Source: Streptomyces sp. Ru62
Lineage (GTDB): Bacteria > Actinomycetota > Actinomycetes > Streptomycetales > Streptomycetaceae
DNA: 64,000 nt
Assembly: GCF_002920615.1 (NCBI RefSeq)
Contig: NZ_PQSU01000030.1
Location: 1 to 64,000, forward strand
Direction: 5' to 3'
The position numbers and the translations under genes are program-made. Below are positions 32,623 through 41,086 of the stretch, in pieces. The first letter of the stretch is position 1. Each line of letters opens with the position of its first letter. The notes beneath the pieces were generated by a model. The model ran no database searches, was not told the DNA's origin, and was given only the letters and a program-made list of their open reading frames with translations.

Positions 32623-33445
32623 ATGACCACGACCCTGCGGCCGGCCGAGCCGCTCCAGCAGCACCCCGACGGATCGCGTTCCCGCCGCTACGGTGTGCGT
32701 GAACAGCCGCCCCGTCGGTGAGATCCACCTCGGCACCTCGCCGTCCCTCGGCGCCTCGGTGGCCCGCGTCGTCGACCTGCGGATCGCCGAGCCCGACCGG
32801 CGGCGCGGCCGGGGCACCGTGGCCGCGCTCGCCGCGGAGGAGGTGGCCCGGGGCTGGGGCTGCGTGCAGATGGAGGCGGTGGTGCCCGCCACGGCGGGCG
32901 CCGCGCTGCGCCTGTTCGGTGCCCTCGGTTACACGGTGCGCAACCGCGGCATGGAGAAACGCCTCGGCGCCACCCCGCCCGCGCTGCCGCCGGGCAGCCA
33001 CGCGCGCCCCATGACCGAGGCCGAGTTCGCCGCCTGGCGCGAGGCGGAGAGCGAGCGGTACGCGCGCGGGTGGATCGGGCGGGGCATCCCCGAGGCCGCG
33101 GCCAGGGCCAAGGCCCGCGACGACCACGCGCGGCTGCTGCCGCACGGACTCGCGACCGAGGGCGTGCTCTTCAGCGTGCTGCAGCACGAGGGCGTCCGGG
33201 TGGGCACCCTCTGGCTGGCCCTGGAGGACGCCAAGGCGTTCGTCTTCGACGTGGAGACCGACGCCGCCCACCGCGGGCGAGGCCACGGCCGTACGCTCAT
33301 GCTGCTGGCGGAACGCCAGGCGATCGAGACCGGCCGGACGGTCGTCGGCCTCAACGTGTTCGCGGGCAACACCCCGGCCGAGCGGCTGTACGCGTCGCTC
33401 GGATACGAGACGGTGACCCACTCCCTGAGCAAGCCCCTGCTGTAG
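32623..33445 (+). pseudogene. Two-domain GNAT acetyltransferase gene with a frameshift near codon 24
   Basis: Frame 1 from ATG 32623 reads MTTTLRPAEPLQQHPDGSRSRRY and then leaves coding sequence. The frame starting at GTG 32693 continues in register as VCVNSRPVGEIHLGTSPS and runs 250 codons to 33445. One surplus G (or two missing bases) at about 32692 joins the two. The downstream frame holds two GNAT halves (IAEPDRRRGRGTVAALAAEEV and DAAHRGRGHGRTLMLLAERQA). It is either a true frameshift mutation or a sequencing error. If GTG 32693 were used there is no ribosome site and the first strand is lost. Confidence 0.75.
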
Positions 33446-33538
33446 GACGGCGCCGGGCCTGTGCCGCGTGCCATGGCGCGACGGCGCCCGCGCCGCTGAG
33501 CCCCGGAGCCGCCGCCCCGGACCCTCGCCCTCGCTCGG

Positions 33539-34060
33539 TCAGGCCTGGTCGGCGAGCAGCCGGTCCGCGATCTCCTCGATGCGCTCGCGCAGACCCTCCT
33601 GGCTCTTGCCGCCGTCGAGGCGCTCGCCGCCGATGACGTACGTCGGGGTACCCGTCACGCCGATCGCCTTGCCCTCGGCCTGGTCGGCGTCGACGGCGAG
33701 GATGTGCCGGCCGTCGATCAACGCGGTGTCGAACTCCTCCGCGTCCAGGCCGAGTTCCCGGGCCACCTCGACCAGGAAGGGTTCTCCCTGACGGTCCAGC
33801 TCCGCCACCCGCTCCAGCACGGCCTCCACGTACGGCCAGCCCTTGCCCTGCTCCAGCGCCTCCTCGGCGGCCTGGGCGGCGGCGAAGGCGTGCTTGTGCT
33901 TCTCCAGCGGGAAGTGCCGCAGCCGCAGCTCCAGCCGGTCGCCGTAGCGGGCGCGCAGGGCGCGGACGTCGTCCAGGGCGGTGCGGCAGTCGGGGCACTG
34001 CAGTTCGCACCAGACCTCGAGGACGGGGGCTTCGGTGCGTGCGGGGGAGGAGTCGCTCAT
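33539..34060 (-). CDS. DsbA-family thioredoxin-like oxidoreductase, cytoplasmic
   Basis: A 173-residue protein of the DsbA/FrnE thioredoxin fold. The redox centre is CPDC in VWCELQCPDCRTALDD (about residues 14-29). The cis-proline block is GVTGTPTYVIGGERLDG near the C-terminus. There is no signal peptide, so it should act in the cytoplasm, unlike exported DsbA. The start ATG 34060 follows GGTGG. It diverges from a conserved membrane-protein gene. Substrate unknown. Confidence 0.87.
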   Translation of the reverse strand: MSDSSPARTEAPVLEVWCELQCPDCRTALDDVRALRARYGDRLELRLRHFPLEKHKHAFAAAQAAEEALEQGKGWPYVEAVLERVAELDRQGEPFLVEVARELGLDAEEFDTALIDGRHILAVDADQAEGKAIGVTGTPTYVIGGERLDGGKSQEGLRERIEEIADRLLADQA

Positions 34061-34269
34061 GACCACCAGTCTTCCAGGCCGGGACCGGGCGACCCAATCG
34101 GGACCTGGGGCCGGCCGGGGGCGGGGACCGGCGCTCCGGGCACCGGACCCGGACCGGCACTCCAGGAGGAGGCGACCCGGAGATGTCCCTGATGTCTGGC
34201 CCGGGCATGGCACCGCGGGGGCCTGGCGGTGCACGATGGAAGCGACGAACGAGCCCGCCAGGAGGACGG

Positions 34270-34722
34270 ATGATTGCCGAGACAGTCTGCTCCGCCGTGT
34301 CGGCGGCGGGCCTGGGTATCGCGGTGGTCACGGCCTACCGCAAGCGCTTCCTGGCGGCGGCCCGCCTCGCGGCCTACTCGCTGGTGCCGGTCGGCCTGGT
34401 CATGACCGGGGTCGTCGGCTGGCTCGCCGACACCGCCCTGAGCCCCACCGCCTGGGCGGGCTTCGGAGTGCTGGGCGCGGCCTGGCTGCTGTTCGCCGGT
34501 ACGCGCGCCGTGGAGCGACGGCGCGGAGGTGCCGGGCGCAAGGCGGCCGGGCGGGCCGAGCGGGACGCGGTGGCGCCCACGGCCTCCGCCCCGTCCCTGG
34601 GCGAGGCACCCCGGTCCACCGCGCGCCCCACGGCCGGACCGCGGACCGGCGCGCCCCGGGCCGCCGATCCGGCCGAGGACTTCAGCGACATCGAGGCCAT
34701 CTTGAAGAAGCACGGCATATGA
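34270..34722 (+). CDS. Conserved actinobacterial membrane protein, function unknown
   Basis: A 150-residue protein with three hydrophobic segments in the first 80 residues (ETVCSAVSAAGLGIAVVTAY, LAAYSLVPVGLVMTGVVGWL, AWAGFGVLGAAWLLFAGTRA). A basic, Ala/Pro-rich middle and a conserved tail EDFSDIEAILKKHGI follow. GGAGGA lies 4 bases before ATG 34270. The tail looks like a binding motif. Homologues are often mislabelled as cellulose synthase; nothing here supports that. Confidence 0.75.
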   Translation: MIAETVCSAVSAAGLGIAVVTAYRKRFLAAARLAAYSLVPVGLVMTGVVGWLADTALSPTAWAGFGVLGAAWLLFAGTRAVERRRGGAGRKAAGRAERDAVAPTASAPSLGEAPRSTARPTAGPRTGAPRAADPAEDFSDIEAILKKHGI

Positions 34723-34876
34723 CAGTCACATGACTCGCTGAAACGACACAGTAGGTCCCTGGACGTCCGGAATCGTTCACGAGCCGAACGAGACCTCGCG
34801 CTATTGGCGAAGTCCCGCAAGATCCCTGAGCGTTGATCGCGTATGACCCGTCGCGTGCGCCATCATCGGCCGCGAG

Positions 34877-35029
34877 ATGCTGGACACGCAACAGAGCGAG
34901 GCCGCGCCGCCGAAGGACGAGCCGCGCGGATGCCTCTTCGCCCTTTCCCAGCCACCGCTGATGATCTTCCTTGCGGTGATCGGGTGTCTGCTGCTCATGG
35001 CTGCGCTGCACGACCTGCTGCTGCTGTGA
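34877..35029 (+). CDS. Small membrane protein (50 aa)
   Basis: An open frame of 50 codons: a polar start MLDTQQSEAAPPKDEPRG, then one strongly hydrophobic helix (PPLMIFLAVIGCLLLMAAL) ending HDLLLL. Codons show the normal GC bias in the third position except a few. A GCGAG sequence precedes the ATG at 34877, so the ribosome site is weak. A terminator lies just after the stop. It is probably a real small protein, but unproven. Confidence 0.55.
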   Translation: MLDTQQSEAAPPKDEPRGCLFALSQPPLMIFLAVIGCLLLMAALHDLLLL

Positions 35030-35042
35030 GCCGTACACGTCC

Positions 35043-35065
35043 GTCCCGGCGCCACCCGCCGGGAC
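35043..35065. terminator. Bidirectional terminator
   Basis: GTCCCGGCG (35043-35051), CCACC loop, CGCCGGGAC (35057-35065), between the small membrane-protein gene and the convergent CGNR gene. Confidence 0.7.
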
Positions 35066-35111
35066 CGACGTCGCACCGGACCGGGCGGAGTCACCTCGGC
35101 GCGCCGTCCCC

Positions 35112-35672
35112 TCAGCCCGTCGCCTCCTTGCGCCGGGCCCGGTAGGCGGCGACGTGCAGCCGGTTGCCGCAGGTGCGGCTGTCGCAGTAGCGGCGCGAGC
35201 GGTTGCGGGACAGATCCACGAAGGCGCGCCGGCAGTCCGGCGCCTCGCAGCGCCGCAGCCGTTCCTGCTCACCGGCGACCACGAAGAAGGCGAGTGCCAT
35301 CCCGCAGTCCGCGGCGAGATGGTCGGCCACGGAGGCGCCCGGTGCGAAGTAGTGCACATGCCAGTCGTAGCCGTCATGGTCGGTCAGCCGGGGCGTGGTG
35401 CCCGCCGCGGCGACCAGTTCGTTGATCATCATGGCGGCGGACCGGGCGTCCGGGGCCGCGAAGATCGCCGCGAACCGCGTCCGGACCCTGCGCACCGCGG
35501 AGAGGTCGAACTCCGAGAGCACGCCGACATCGCTCATCTTGTGGTTTCGTACGAAATCCGCAAGAGCCGGGACATCGGGCAGTCCGTCCGCCGTCGCGTC
35601 GTCCTCCGGCGCGGTGTTCACCAGATCCACCACGGTGTCGAGGGCGCACCGGGTGTCGTGGGTGATCAGCAC
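35112..35672 (-). CDS. CGNR zinc-finger (ABATE domain) protein, probable regulator
   Basis: A 186-residue protein. The N-terminal ABATE domain (about residues 1-130) is thought to bind a ligand. The C-terminal treble-clef zinc finger reads CEAPDCRRAFVDLSRNRSRR and YCDSRTCGNRLHVAAYRARR, with the name-giving CGNR. It is a putative stress-related transcription regulator. GTG 35672 follows AGGGAG. The longer reading from 35870 has no ribosome site. The 318-base gap upstream carries an inverted repeat CCGTGAG-G-CTCACGG at 35886-35900 and otherwise nothing I can name. Confidence 0.85.
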   Translation of the reverse strand: MLITHDTRCALDTVVDLVNTAPEDDATADGLPDVPALADFVRNHKMSDVGVLSEFDLSAVRRVRTRFAAIFAAPDARSAAMMINELVAAAGTTPRLTDHDGYDWHVHYFAPGASVADHLAADCGMALAFFVVAGEQERLRRCEAPDCRRAFVDLSRNRSRRYCDSRTCGNRLHVAAYRARRKEATG

Positions 35673-35990
35673 GTTTCGCTCCCTGGCCTGGGGGGTCGGG
35701 CGGACGCCCGCCGATGCTGGCCGATGGTAGCGACAACAGCGCCCACCGCACCCGTGTGTGCCCGACCTCTCGCCTGCCGGTAGGACGCCGCCGATCCTCC
35801 CGGGGTTCCCGGGCCGGGCCGCCTGGACGCAGCGCGGTCGGCCGCACACGGAACGCAGCCGGCCGCGCACAGCCCTACGCCGCCTCCGTGAGGCTCACGG
35901 TGACGGCGCCGGCCTGTGCCGTATGCGGTTGTCTTGGCCCGAGCCGTCTCCCCGAGTGGACGGCGCCGGGCTGCTCGGAAGGGCCGCGAC

Positions 35991-36404
35991 CTAACTCTCC
36001 GCCAGGATGTGCGAGAGCTCCTGATCGAGGTCGAAGTGCCGGTGTTCCGTGCCGGGCGGCACGGCGGCGTCGGTTCGCTTCAGGAAGGACTCCAGGGCCC
36101 GCGCCGGGGCCTCAAGCAGCGCCTCCCCCTCCGGGGAGCTGAGGGCGATGCAGACGACGCCCTGACCATGGCTGCGGGATGGCCAGACGCGGACGTCGCC
36201 GGTGCCGGTGGGCCGGTGCAGCCCCTCGGCGAGGAGGTCGCGGGCGAACACCCACTCGACGGTCTCCTCGGCTCCGGTGTGGAAGGTGGCGTGCACGGCG
36301 TAGGGGTCGGCCGTGTCGTACCGCAGGCCTGCGGGGACAGGCAGGGAGGACTCGCTCGACACAACGAGGCGCAGGTGCAGCTCGCAGCTGACCGTGGTGT
36401 TCAT
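35991..36404 (-). CDS. ssgB: sporulation-specific cell division protein SsgB
   Basis: SsgB localises FtsZ, with SsgA, to start septation in aerial hyphae of Streptomyces. The 137-residue sequence is essentially the conserved SsgB: MNTTVSCELHLRLVV at the N-terminus, PYAVHATFHTGAEETVEWVF and the C-terminus DLDQELSHILAES. The length agrees exactly. ssgB of S. coelicolor is known to depend on the stress sigma factor SigH. Upstream on this strand I see GTTTACAACGG (36489-36479) as a possible -35-like element, but cannot fix the -10. ATG 36404 is chosen by homology; an upstream reading to 36470 lacks support. Confidence 0.97.
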   Translation of the reverse strand: MNTTVSCELHLRLVVSSESSLPVPAGLRYDTADPYAVHATFHTGAEETVEWVFARDLLAEGLHRPTGTGDVRVWPSRSHGQGVVCIALSSPEGEALLEAPARALESFLKRTDAAVPPGTEHRHFDLDQELSHILAES

Positions 36405-36595
36405 AAGCGCCAGGGCCTTTCGCTCAGTGTGCGCTCGGGGATTCGCACGTCGGCGAAATCGACATGCCACCTACGGTGCCGTTGTAAACCCCTCTGAGGG
36501 TTTTGCGTGTGTTTACGTAACTCTTCCGGCGGAGAACTCGTACCAGTCCTACGGCCATTCCGGTGACTGGATTCACTCGGGTAGGGTTTGTCTGT

Positions 36596-37072
36596 ATGAA
36601 TACGGGGAGTGACGAGCCGGGCGAGGTCGCCGTGGCAGCGGACAAGGCGGGGACGGACCGGCCCGAGGCCGGGCAGGAGGCCGGGCACGATGCCGAGCGC
36701 GGGCTCGGCTCACGGGCGCCGGAGTTCATCAAGTCCCGCCGGCTCCTGCACCTGAGCTGGCAGGTCGGGGTCTTCGTGGTCGGCCTCGCGGTGGTCGGCG
36801 CGGGGATCGTCATGCTGCCGCTGCCCGGGCCCGGCTGGGTGGTGATCTTCGGGGGCATGGCCATCTGGGCGACCGAGTTCGTCTGGGCCCAGCTCGTGCT
36901 CCGCTGGACCAAACGCAAGGTCACCGAGGCGGCCCATCGGGCCCTCGACCCCAAGGTGCGCCGCCGCAACATCACACTGACCGTGATCGGCCTGGTGATC
37001 ATCGGCGTGCTCGCCGGGATCTACCTGTGGAAGTTCGGCCTCGTCATGCCGTGGAAGATCAAGGACCAGTGA
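36596..37072 (+). CDS. TIGR02611-type conserved membrane protein
   Basis: A 158-residue protein with an acidic N-terminal third (about residues 1-42) and two hydrophobic hairpins. The conserved core GAGIVMLPLPGPGWVVIFGGMAIWATEFVWA resembles the PGPGW repeat of the family. A last helix is VIGLVIIGVLAGIYLW. A TAGGGT -10 (36582-36587) with TTCCGG 18 bases before it ends 8 bases from the ATG, so the message has little or no leader. It diverges from ssgB. The function is unknown. Confidence 0.8.
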   Translation: MNTGSDEPGEVAVAADKAGTDRPEAGQEAGHDAERGLGSRAPEFIKSRRLLHLSWQVGVFVVGLAVVGAGIVMLPLPGPGWVVIFGGMAIWATEFVWAQLVLRWTKRKVTEAAHRALDPKVRRRNITLTVIGLVIIGVLAGIYLWKFGLVMPWKIKDQ

Positions 37073-37156
37073 CGCGGCTCCGGGGGCGGACCGCCCCCGC
37101 GGCCCGGCCCCGGTCGGAAGCACCCCCTGACATGGGGTAATGTTCTTCCTGCGCCG

Positions 37157-37228
37157 GGGCGATTAGCTCAGTGGGAGAGCGCTTCGTTCACACCGAAGAG
37201 GTCACTGGTTCGAACCCAGTATCGCCCA
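37157..37228 (+). tRNA. tRNA-Val(CAC), copy 1
   Basis: 72-nt cloverleaf: acceptor GGGCGAT/ATCGCCC, anticodon stem CTTCG/CGAAG with loop TTCACAC (anticodon CAC), T loop TTCGAAC, discriminator A. It is identical to the copy at 46072. Only two bases of CCA are encoded. Confidence 0.95.
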
Positions 37229-37234
37229 CCCGGA

Positions 37235-37271
37235 CCGACGGCCCATCTGCGACCAGCAGGTGGGCCGTCGG
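37235..37271 (+). terminator. Terminator after tRNA-Val
   Basis: CCGACGGCCCATCTGC (37235-37250) pairs with GCAGGTGGGCCGTCGG (37256-37271) over 16 base pairs with one wobble, loop GACCA. Confidence 0.8.
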
Positions 37272-37659
37272 CGTTCGCCCGCCCTGTCGGCGGCGGGTGC
37301 GAGGCAGGTGGGCCCTGGTCTCGGCCACTCGCGGCCACTCGCGCGCCTTGCCGAACGGCAACAACTCCCGTGCCCGCCGGGCCACCCACCGGATCACCGT
37401 GACGCGGGCCCGACCCGGCAGCGCCGGCACAGGCCGCCGAACACCGGCCCGCCCGCGCCCCTACCGTCACGAGACGCGACCGCAGCCCGGGGACCACGTC
37501 GCCCGGCGCCGACGCCCCGCCTGGCGCCGACGCCTCGCCCGGCTCCGGCACCGACCGTACGTCCCGACCGAAGATCGTCCCCCGTCACCCGATCGAGCGT
37601 CCTGACCGCCTGCGCCTCCCCGGCTCCGCAAACCTGAAGACCCTCCGCCGACCCATCCG

Positions 37660-37754
37660 GCCCTCACCGCCCCACCAGGCCCTCACCGCCCCGCTCGGCC
37701 CTCACCGGCCCACCCGTCCTTCACCGGCCCGCTCAACCCTCGACGGCCTACCCG
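37660..37754. repeat. 19-base minisatellite, five units
   Basis: Exact 19-base period at 37660, 37679, 37698, 37717 and 37736; consensus GCCCTCACCGGCCCACCCG with drift. A sixth partial unit follows. A period of 19 is not a multiple of three, so it cannot be coding. The 37272-37860 stretch otherwise holds only C-rich sequence without a supportable gene. Confidence 0.8.
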
Positions 37755-37939
37755 GCCCTCACGACCTCACCTGCACCCAGCCCCCGGCCCCCGCCCCGCC
37801 GGCACCACTGACACCGCAGCTCCGGTCCGCGCGGAGGCCGAGATCGAGCCCGGTGTGCGCGGGTGGCCGGCCGGTCTCTACGCGGCCCTGTCCGCCGACA
37901 CCATGCCCGGGCCGGACGCCCGGCCCCGTACTCCGTCAG

Positions 37940-38320
37940 CCCCGGCGGCACTCTGCGTGACCGCTTCCCCACCGGTGTTCTGCCGTCCTGGCTGCGGGAG
38001 CGGGACCTCGACGTGTACGCCGGGGCGTTCGAGCGGGCCGGAATGACCGGGGCCCTGCACCGGTACCGGAACGTGGACCGGTACTGGGCGGACCTGGCCG
38101 ATCAGGCGGGCGCCCCGATCACGCAGCCCTCGCTGTTCACCGGGGCGAGCGGGACGCCTCCCTCGCCTGGCTGGCCGACGCCCTGAAGGCAGTCCCCGAC
38201 ACCCTGCCGGGGCTGTTCGGCTCGCACGTCCTGGACCGGATGCGGGCACTTCGTCCAGCCGGAACGCCGGACGAGACGAACCGAATCCTGCTCGACTGGC
38301 TAGCGTGCCTGCCGACCTGA
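37940..38320 (+). pseudogene. Remnant of an alpha/beta-hydrolase (epoxide hydrolase-like) gene
   Basis: Frame 0 reads LPSWLRERDLDVYAGAFERA and LHRYRNVDRYWADL to LFTG near 38142, like the cap and core of epoxide hydrolases. The expected GERDASLAWLADALK then continues in frame 2 at 38144. Near 38238-38266 the catalytic-histidine motif GCGHFVQPER appears in frame 0, while PDETNRILLDWLA is again in frame 2, ending in TGA at 38318. At least three shifts are needed to read one protein. No N-terminal half is recognisable. Confidence 0.7.
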
Positions 38321-38379
38321 CCGACGTGACCGACCTGACGGATTTGACGGATCTGACGGACCTGACGGACCTGACCGGC
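38317..38379. repeat. Nine-base minisatellite, seven units
   Basis: Seven units of CTGACGGAC with drift run from 38317 to 38379 directly after the hydrolase remnant; the first overlaps its stop codon. If read it would give Leu-Thr-Asp repeats, but no start with a ribosome site is present. The 38380-38760 stretch is C-rich with no gene I can support. Confidence 0.75.
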
Positions 38380-38769
38380 CGACCGGCCCGCCCCGCCCGA
38401 CCTCGCGGATCTGCGGGCTGCTGGGTGACGAGGTCCCGGCGCCACGAGTCAGCCGGCCTGTCTCCGGCCTCGCCTCACGGGCCTGCGCTCTGCCGGCCCG
38501 CCTCCGCCCCCACTTCACGGACCCGCGGCCTGCCGACCCGCCCCCACCCCACGGACCCCCACGGCTCCCACCCCACCCCACGCCCAGCTCGCCCCCCACC
38601 CCCGGCCCAATCACCCCCACCCCGTCGGCCCCCCGCGTTCGGCCTGTTGGCCACCCCCAGCCTCACCAGGCGGAACGGCCGGCAGGCTGACCCGTCGCCC
38701 CGGTCGGCCGGAAGAAATTCCTGTCCGAATCATTGACGCACCCCGGACCCCTCCGTAACTTGTGCCAGC

Positions 38770-38792
38770 AAGCGCTTACTTGAAACGATTCA
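38770..38792. promoter_or_regulatory. LacI-family-like operators upstream of the sugar importer
   Basis: AAGCGCTT (38770-38777) is a perfect palindrome of the LacI/GalR type, and TGAAACGATTCA (38781-38792) is a second near-palindrome. They lie 40-60 bases before the binding-protein start codon. The regulator is not in the window. Confidence 0.5.
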
Positions 38793-38831
38793 TGCGGCGC
38801 GCGGCGACGATGCTGCGGGGAGGGCCCGACT

Positions 38832-40115
38832 GTGGGAACCAGGAATCTTGACAGGCGTACGATCCTGAAGGCGGCCGGGGCGTCGGCGGCCACGCTGGGG
38901 CTCGCCGCGACGACCGGGTGCGGGGGCGACAGCGGATCCGGGAACGGGACGGTGACGATCCGTTACTCCTGGTGGGGTGCCGAGGAGCGGGCGAAGAAGA
39001 TCAACCAGAGCATCGCGCTCTTCGAGGAGAAGTACCCGAAGATCAAGGTCAAGACGGACTTCCAGACGTACCAGTCGTTCTGGGAGAAGTTCCAGACGCA
39101 GGCCGCCGGCGGAAATCCCCCGGACGTTTTCCAAAACGCCGTCACATTCCTTAGGAAGTACGACAAGCGAGGAATTCTCCTCGATCTGAAGTCACAGGTG
39201 CAGGCCGGAAATCTGAGCCTGGATCACTTCCGCGAGGGCGTCACGAAGGTCGGCGAGGTCGACGGCAAACAGCTCGGCGTTCCCGTCGGCTCCAACACCA
39301 TGGCGCTCGTCATCGACAAGAAGGTCTTCCGGAAGGCGGGCGTCGAGCCGCGGCCGGGCTGGACCTGGGACGAGTACTTCAAGGCCCTGAAGACCATCCA
39401 CGACCGGACGAAGGTCCCCGGGGACACCGGCTACTTCACCATCATGTACCTGTACGACCTCTACCTCCGCCAGAACGGCAAGGCGTTCTTCACCGACGAC
39501 GGACTCGGCTACGACAAGGCCGACCTGACGGAGTGGTGGACCGACGGCTACAACCGGGTCAAGGCCGGCCACGTCACCGACCCGAAGGTCGTCTCCCAGG
39601 ACCAGCCCAAGTCCTCGCTGTCCGCCGGTCACGGCGCCTCGGAGTTCACCTGGGACAACTTCACGGTCCGCTACTCCGCGGAGGGTGACAGCGAGTACGG
39701 CCTGGCGCCGATCCCCACCACGGACGGCAAGCAGACCGGCCAGTACCTCGCCTCCCTGATGCTCAGCGCCTCCGCCCGCACCTCCCACCCCGAGGAAGTC
39801 GCGCAGTTCATCGACTTCATGGTCCATGACCCCCGGGTCGGCAAGGTCATGGGCTACGACCGGGGCATCCTCGCCGGCACCGAGCAGTACGAGGCCTACA
39901 AGCCGACCGACGCGGTCAACAAGGAGATCGCGCAGTACGAGGAGGACACCGCCAAGTCCGGCGTCCTCGGCACGATCACCCCGCACCCGTCCGGTGCCGA
40001 CACCATCGAGGCCGCCTTCCTGCGCATCGGCGGCGACCTCGGACAGGGCAAGGCGAAGGTCGCGGACGCGGTGAAGCAGTTCTTCACCGAGGCCGAGGCC
40101 GCCTTCCAGGCCTGA
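38832..40115 (+). CDS. Sugar ABC transporter, substrate-binding lipoprotein
   Basis: A 427-residue family-1 extracellular solute-binding protein. The N-terminus LDRRTILKAAG is a twin-arginine signal, and a lipobox-like ATTGC lies at about residues 26-30, so it is probably a Tat lipoprotein. The mature part starts VTIRYSWWGAEERAKKINQS. It should collect an oligosaccharide for the two permeases that follow. GGGGAGGG lies 5 bases before GTG 38832. No ATPase gene is present; streptomycete sugar importers usually share MsiK. The downstream lyase suggests a rhamnogalacturonan- or rhamnose-glucuronate-type ligand. Confidence 0.9.
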   Translation: MGTRNLDRRTILKAAGASAATLGLAATTGCGGDSGSGNGTVTIRYSWWGAEERAKKINQSIALFEEKYPKIKVKTDFQTYQSFWEKFQTQAAGGNPPDVFQNAVTFLRKYDKRGILLDLKSQVQAGNLSLDHFREGVTKVGEVDGKQLGVPVGSNTMALVIDKKVFRKAGVEPRPGWTWDEYFKALKTIHDRTKVPGDTGYFTIMYLYDLYLRQNGKAFFTDDGLGYDKADLTEWWTDGYNRVKAGHVTDPKVVSQDQPKSSLSAGHGASEFTWDNFTVRYSAEGDSEYGLAPIPTTDGKQTGQYLASLMLSASARTSHPEEVAQFIDFMVHDPRVGKVMGYDRGILAGTEQYEAYKPTDAVNKEIAQYEEDTAKSGVLGTITPHPSGADTIEAAFLRIGGDLGQGKAKVADAVKQFFTEAEAAFQA

Positions 40116-40126
40116 GGGGGACCGCC

Positions 40127-41086
40127 GTGACGCTCGTCAAGGACTCGGTGCCCGCGACCCGCGCGGCACGCTCGGCCGCCACCCCGAGGACGCGGCGGCC
40201 GGGCCGGCGGCGGGAGAACCTCGCCGGCTACCTCTTCATGTCCCCGTGGATCGCCGGCTTCCTGCTGCTGACCGCGGGCCCGATGATCGCATCGCTGTAC
40301 TTCGCGTTCACCGACTACAACCTCTTCACCACCCCGAAGTGGGTCGGGTTCGACAACTTCACCAAGATGTTCGACGACCCGAGATGGCAGAAGTCGGTCG
40401 AGGTGACGGCCAAGTACGTCGTCATCGGCACCCCGCTGAAGCTGCTGCTCGCCCTCGGCGTCGCCCTGCTCCTCGCCCAGAGCCGCCGCGGACAGGCCTT
40501 CTACCGGGCCGCCTTCTACGCCCCCTCGCTCATCGGCGCGAGCGTCTCGGTCGGCTTCGTCTGGCGGTCGCTGTTCTCCGACGGCGCGGTCGTGGACCGT
40601 ACGCAGACCTTCCTCGGCTTCCACGTCGGCGGCTGGGTCGGCAACGCCGACTGGGTGCTGTACTGCCTGGTCGCGCTGACCGTGTGGCAGTTCGGGGCGC
40701 CCATGGTCATCTTCCTGGCAGGGCTCAAGCAGGTGCCCAGGGCGCTGTACGAGGCGGCCGAGATGGACGGCGCCGGGCCCTTCCGGAAGTTCTGGAACAT
40801 CACGCTGCCGATGATCTCCCCGGTGCTCTTCTTCAACGTGCTGCTGGAGACCATCCACTCCTTCCAGATCTTCGGGTCGGCCTACGTCGTCTCCAACACC
40901 TACTGCGGACCGGCCGACGCCACGCTCGTCTACACCTGCTACCTCTACCAGCAGGGCTTCAAGAACTCCCAGATGGGCTTCGCCTCCGCCATGGCCTGGA
41001 TGCTGCTGCTCGCCGTGGCCCTGGTGACGGCCGTCCTCTTCTGGTCGCAGAAGAAGTGGGTGCACTACGAGGAGGACGCCCGATGA
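40127..41086 (+). CDS. Sugar ABC transporter, permease 1 (MalF-like)
   Basis: A 319-residue permease with six membrane segments after a basic N-terminus. The EAA motif is ALYEAAEMDGAGPFRKFWNI (about residues 207-226), the contact for the ATPase. GTG 40127 follows GAGGGGG. It overlaps permease 2 by ATGA. The closest functional form is the LplB/YesP-type importers for pectin oligosaccharides. Confidence 0.92.
   Translation: MTLVKDSVPATRAARSAATPRTRRPGRRRENLAGYLFMSPWIAGFLLLTAGPMIASLYFAFTDYNLFTTPKWVGFDNFTKMFDDPRWQKSVEVTAKYVVIGTPLKLLLALGVALLLAQSRRGQAFYRAAFYAPSLIGASVSVGFVWRSLFSDGAVVDRTQTFLGFHVGGWVGNADWVLYCLVALTVWQFGAPMVIFLAGLKQVPRALYEAAEMDGAGPFRKFWNITLPMISPVLFFNVLLETIHSFQIFGSAYVVSNTYCGPADATLVYTCYLYQQGFKNSQMGFASAMAWMLLLAVALVTAVLFWSQKKWVHYEEDAR

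Noticed and set aside
38305..38736. Frame with Leu-Thr-Asp repeats (143 codons)
   Set aside because: It results from the nine-base minisatellite. There is no ribosome site or family, and the C-rich extension shows no coding bias.
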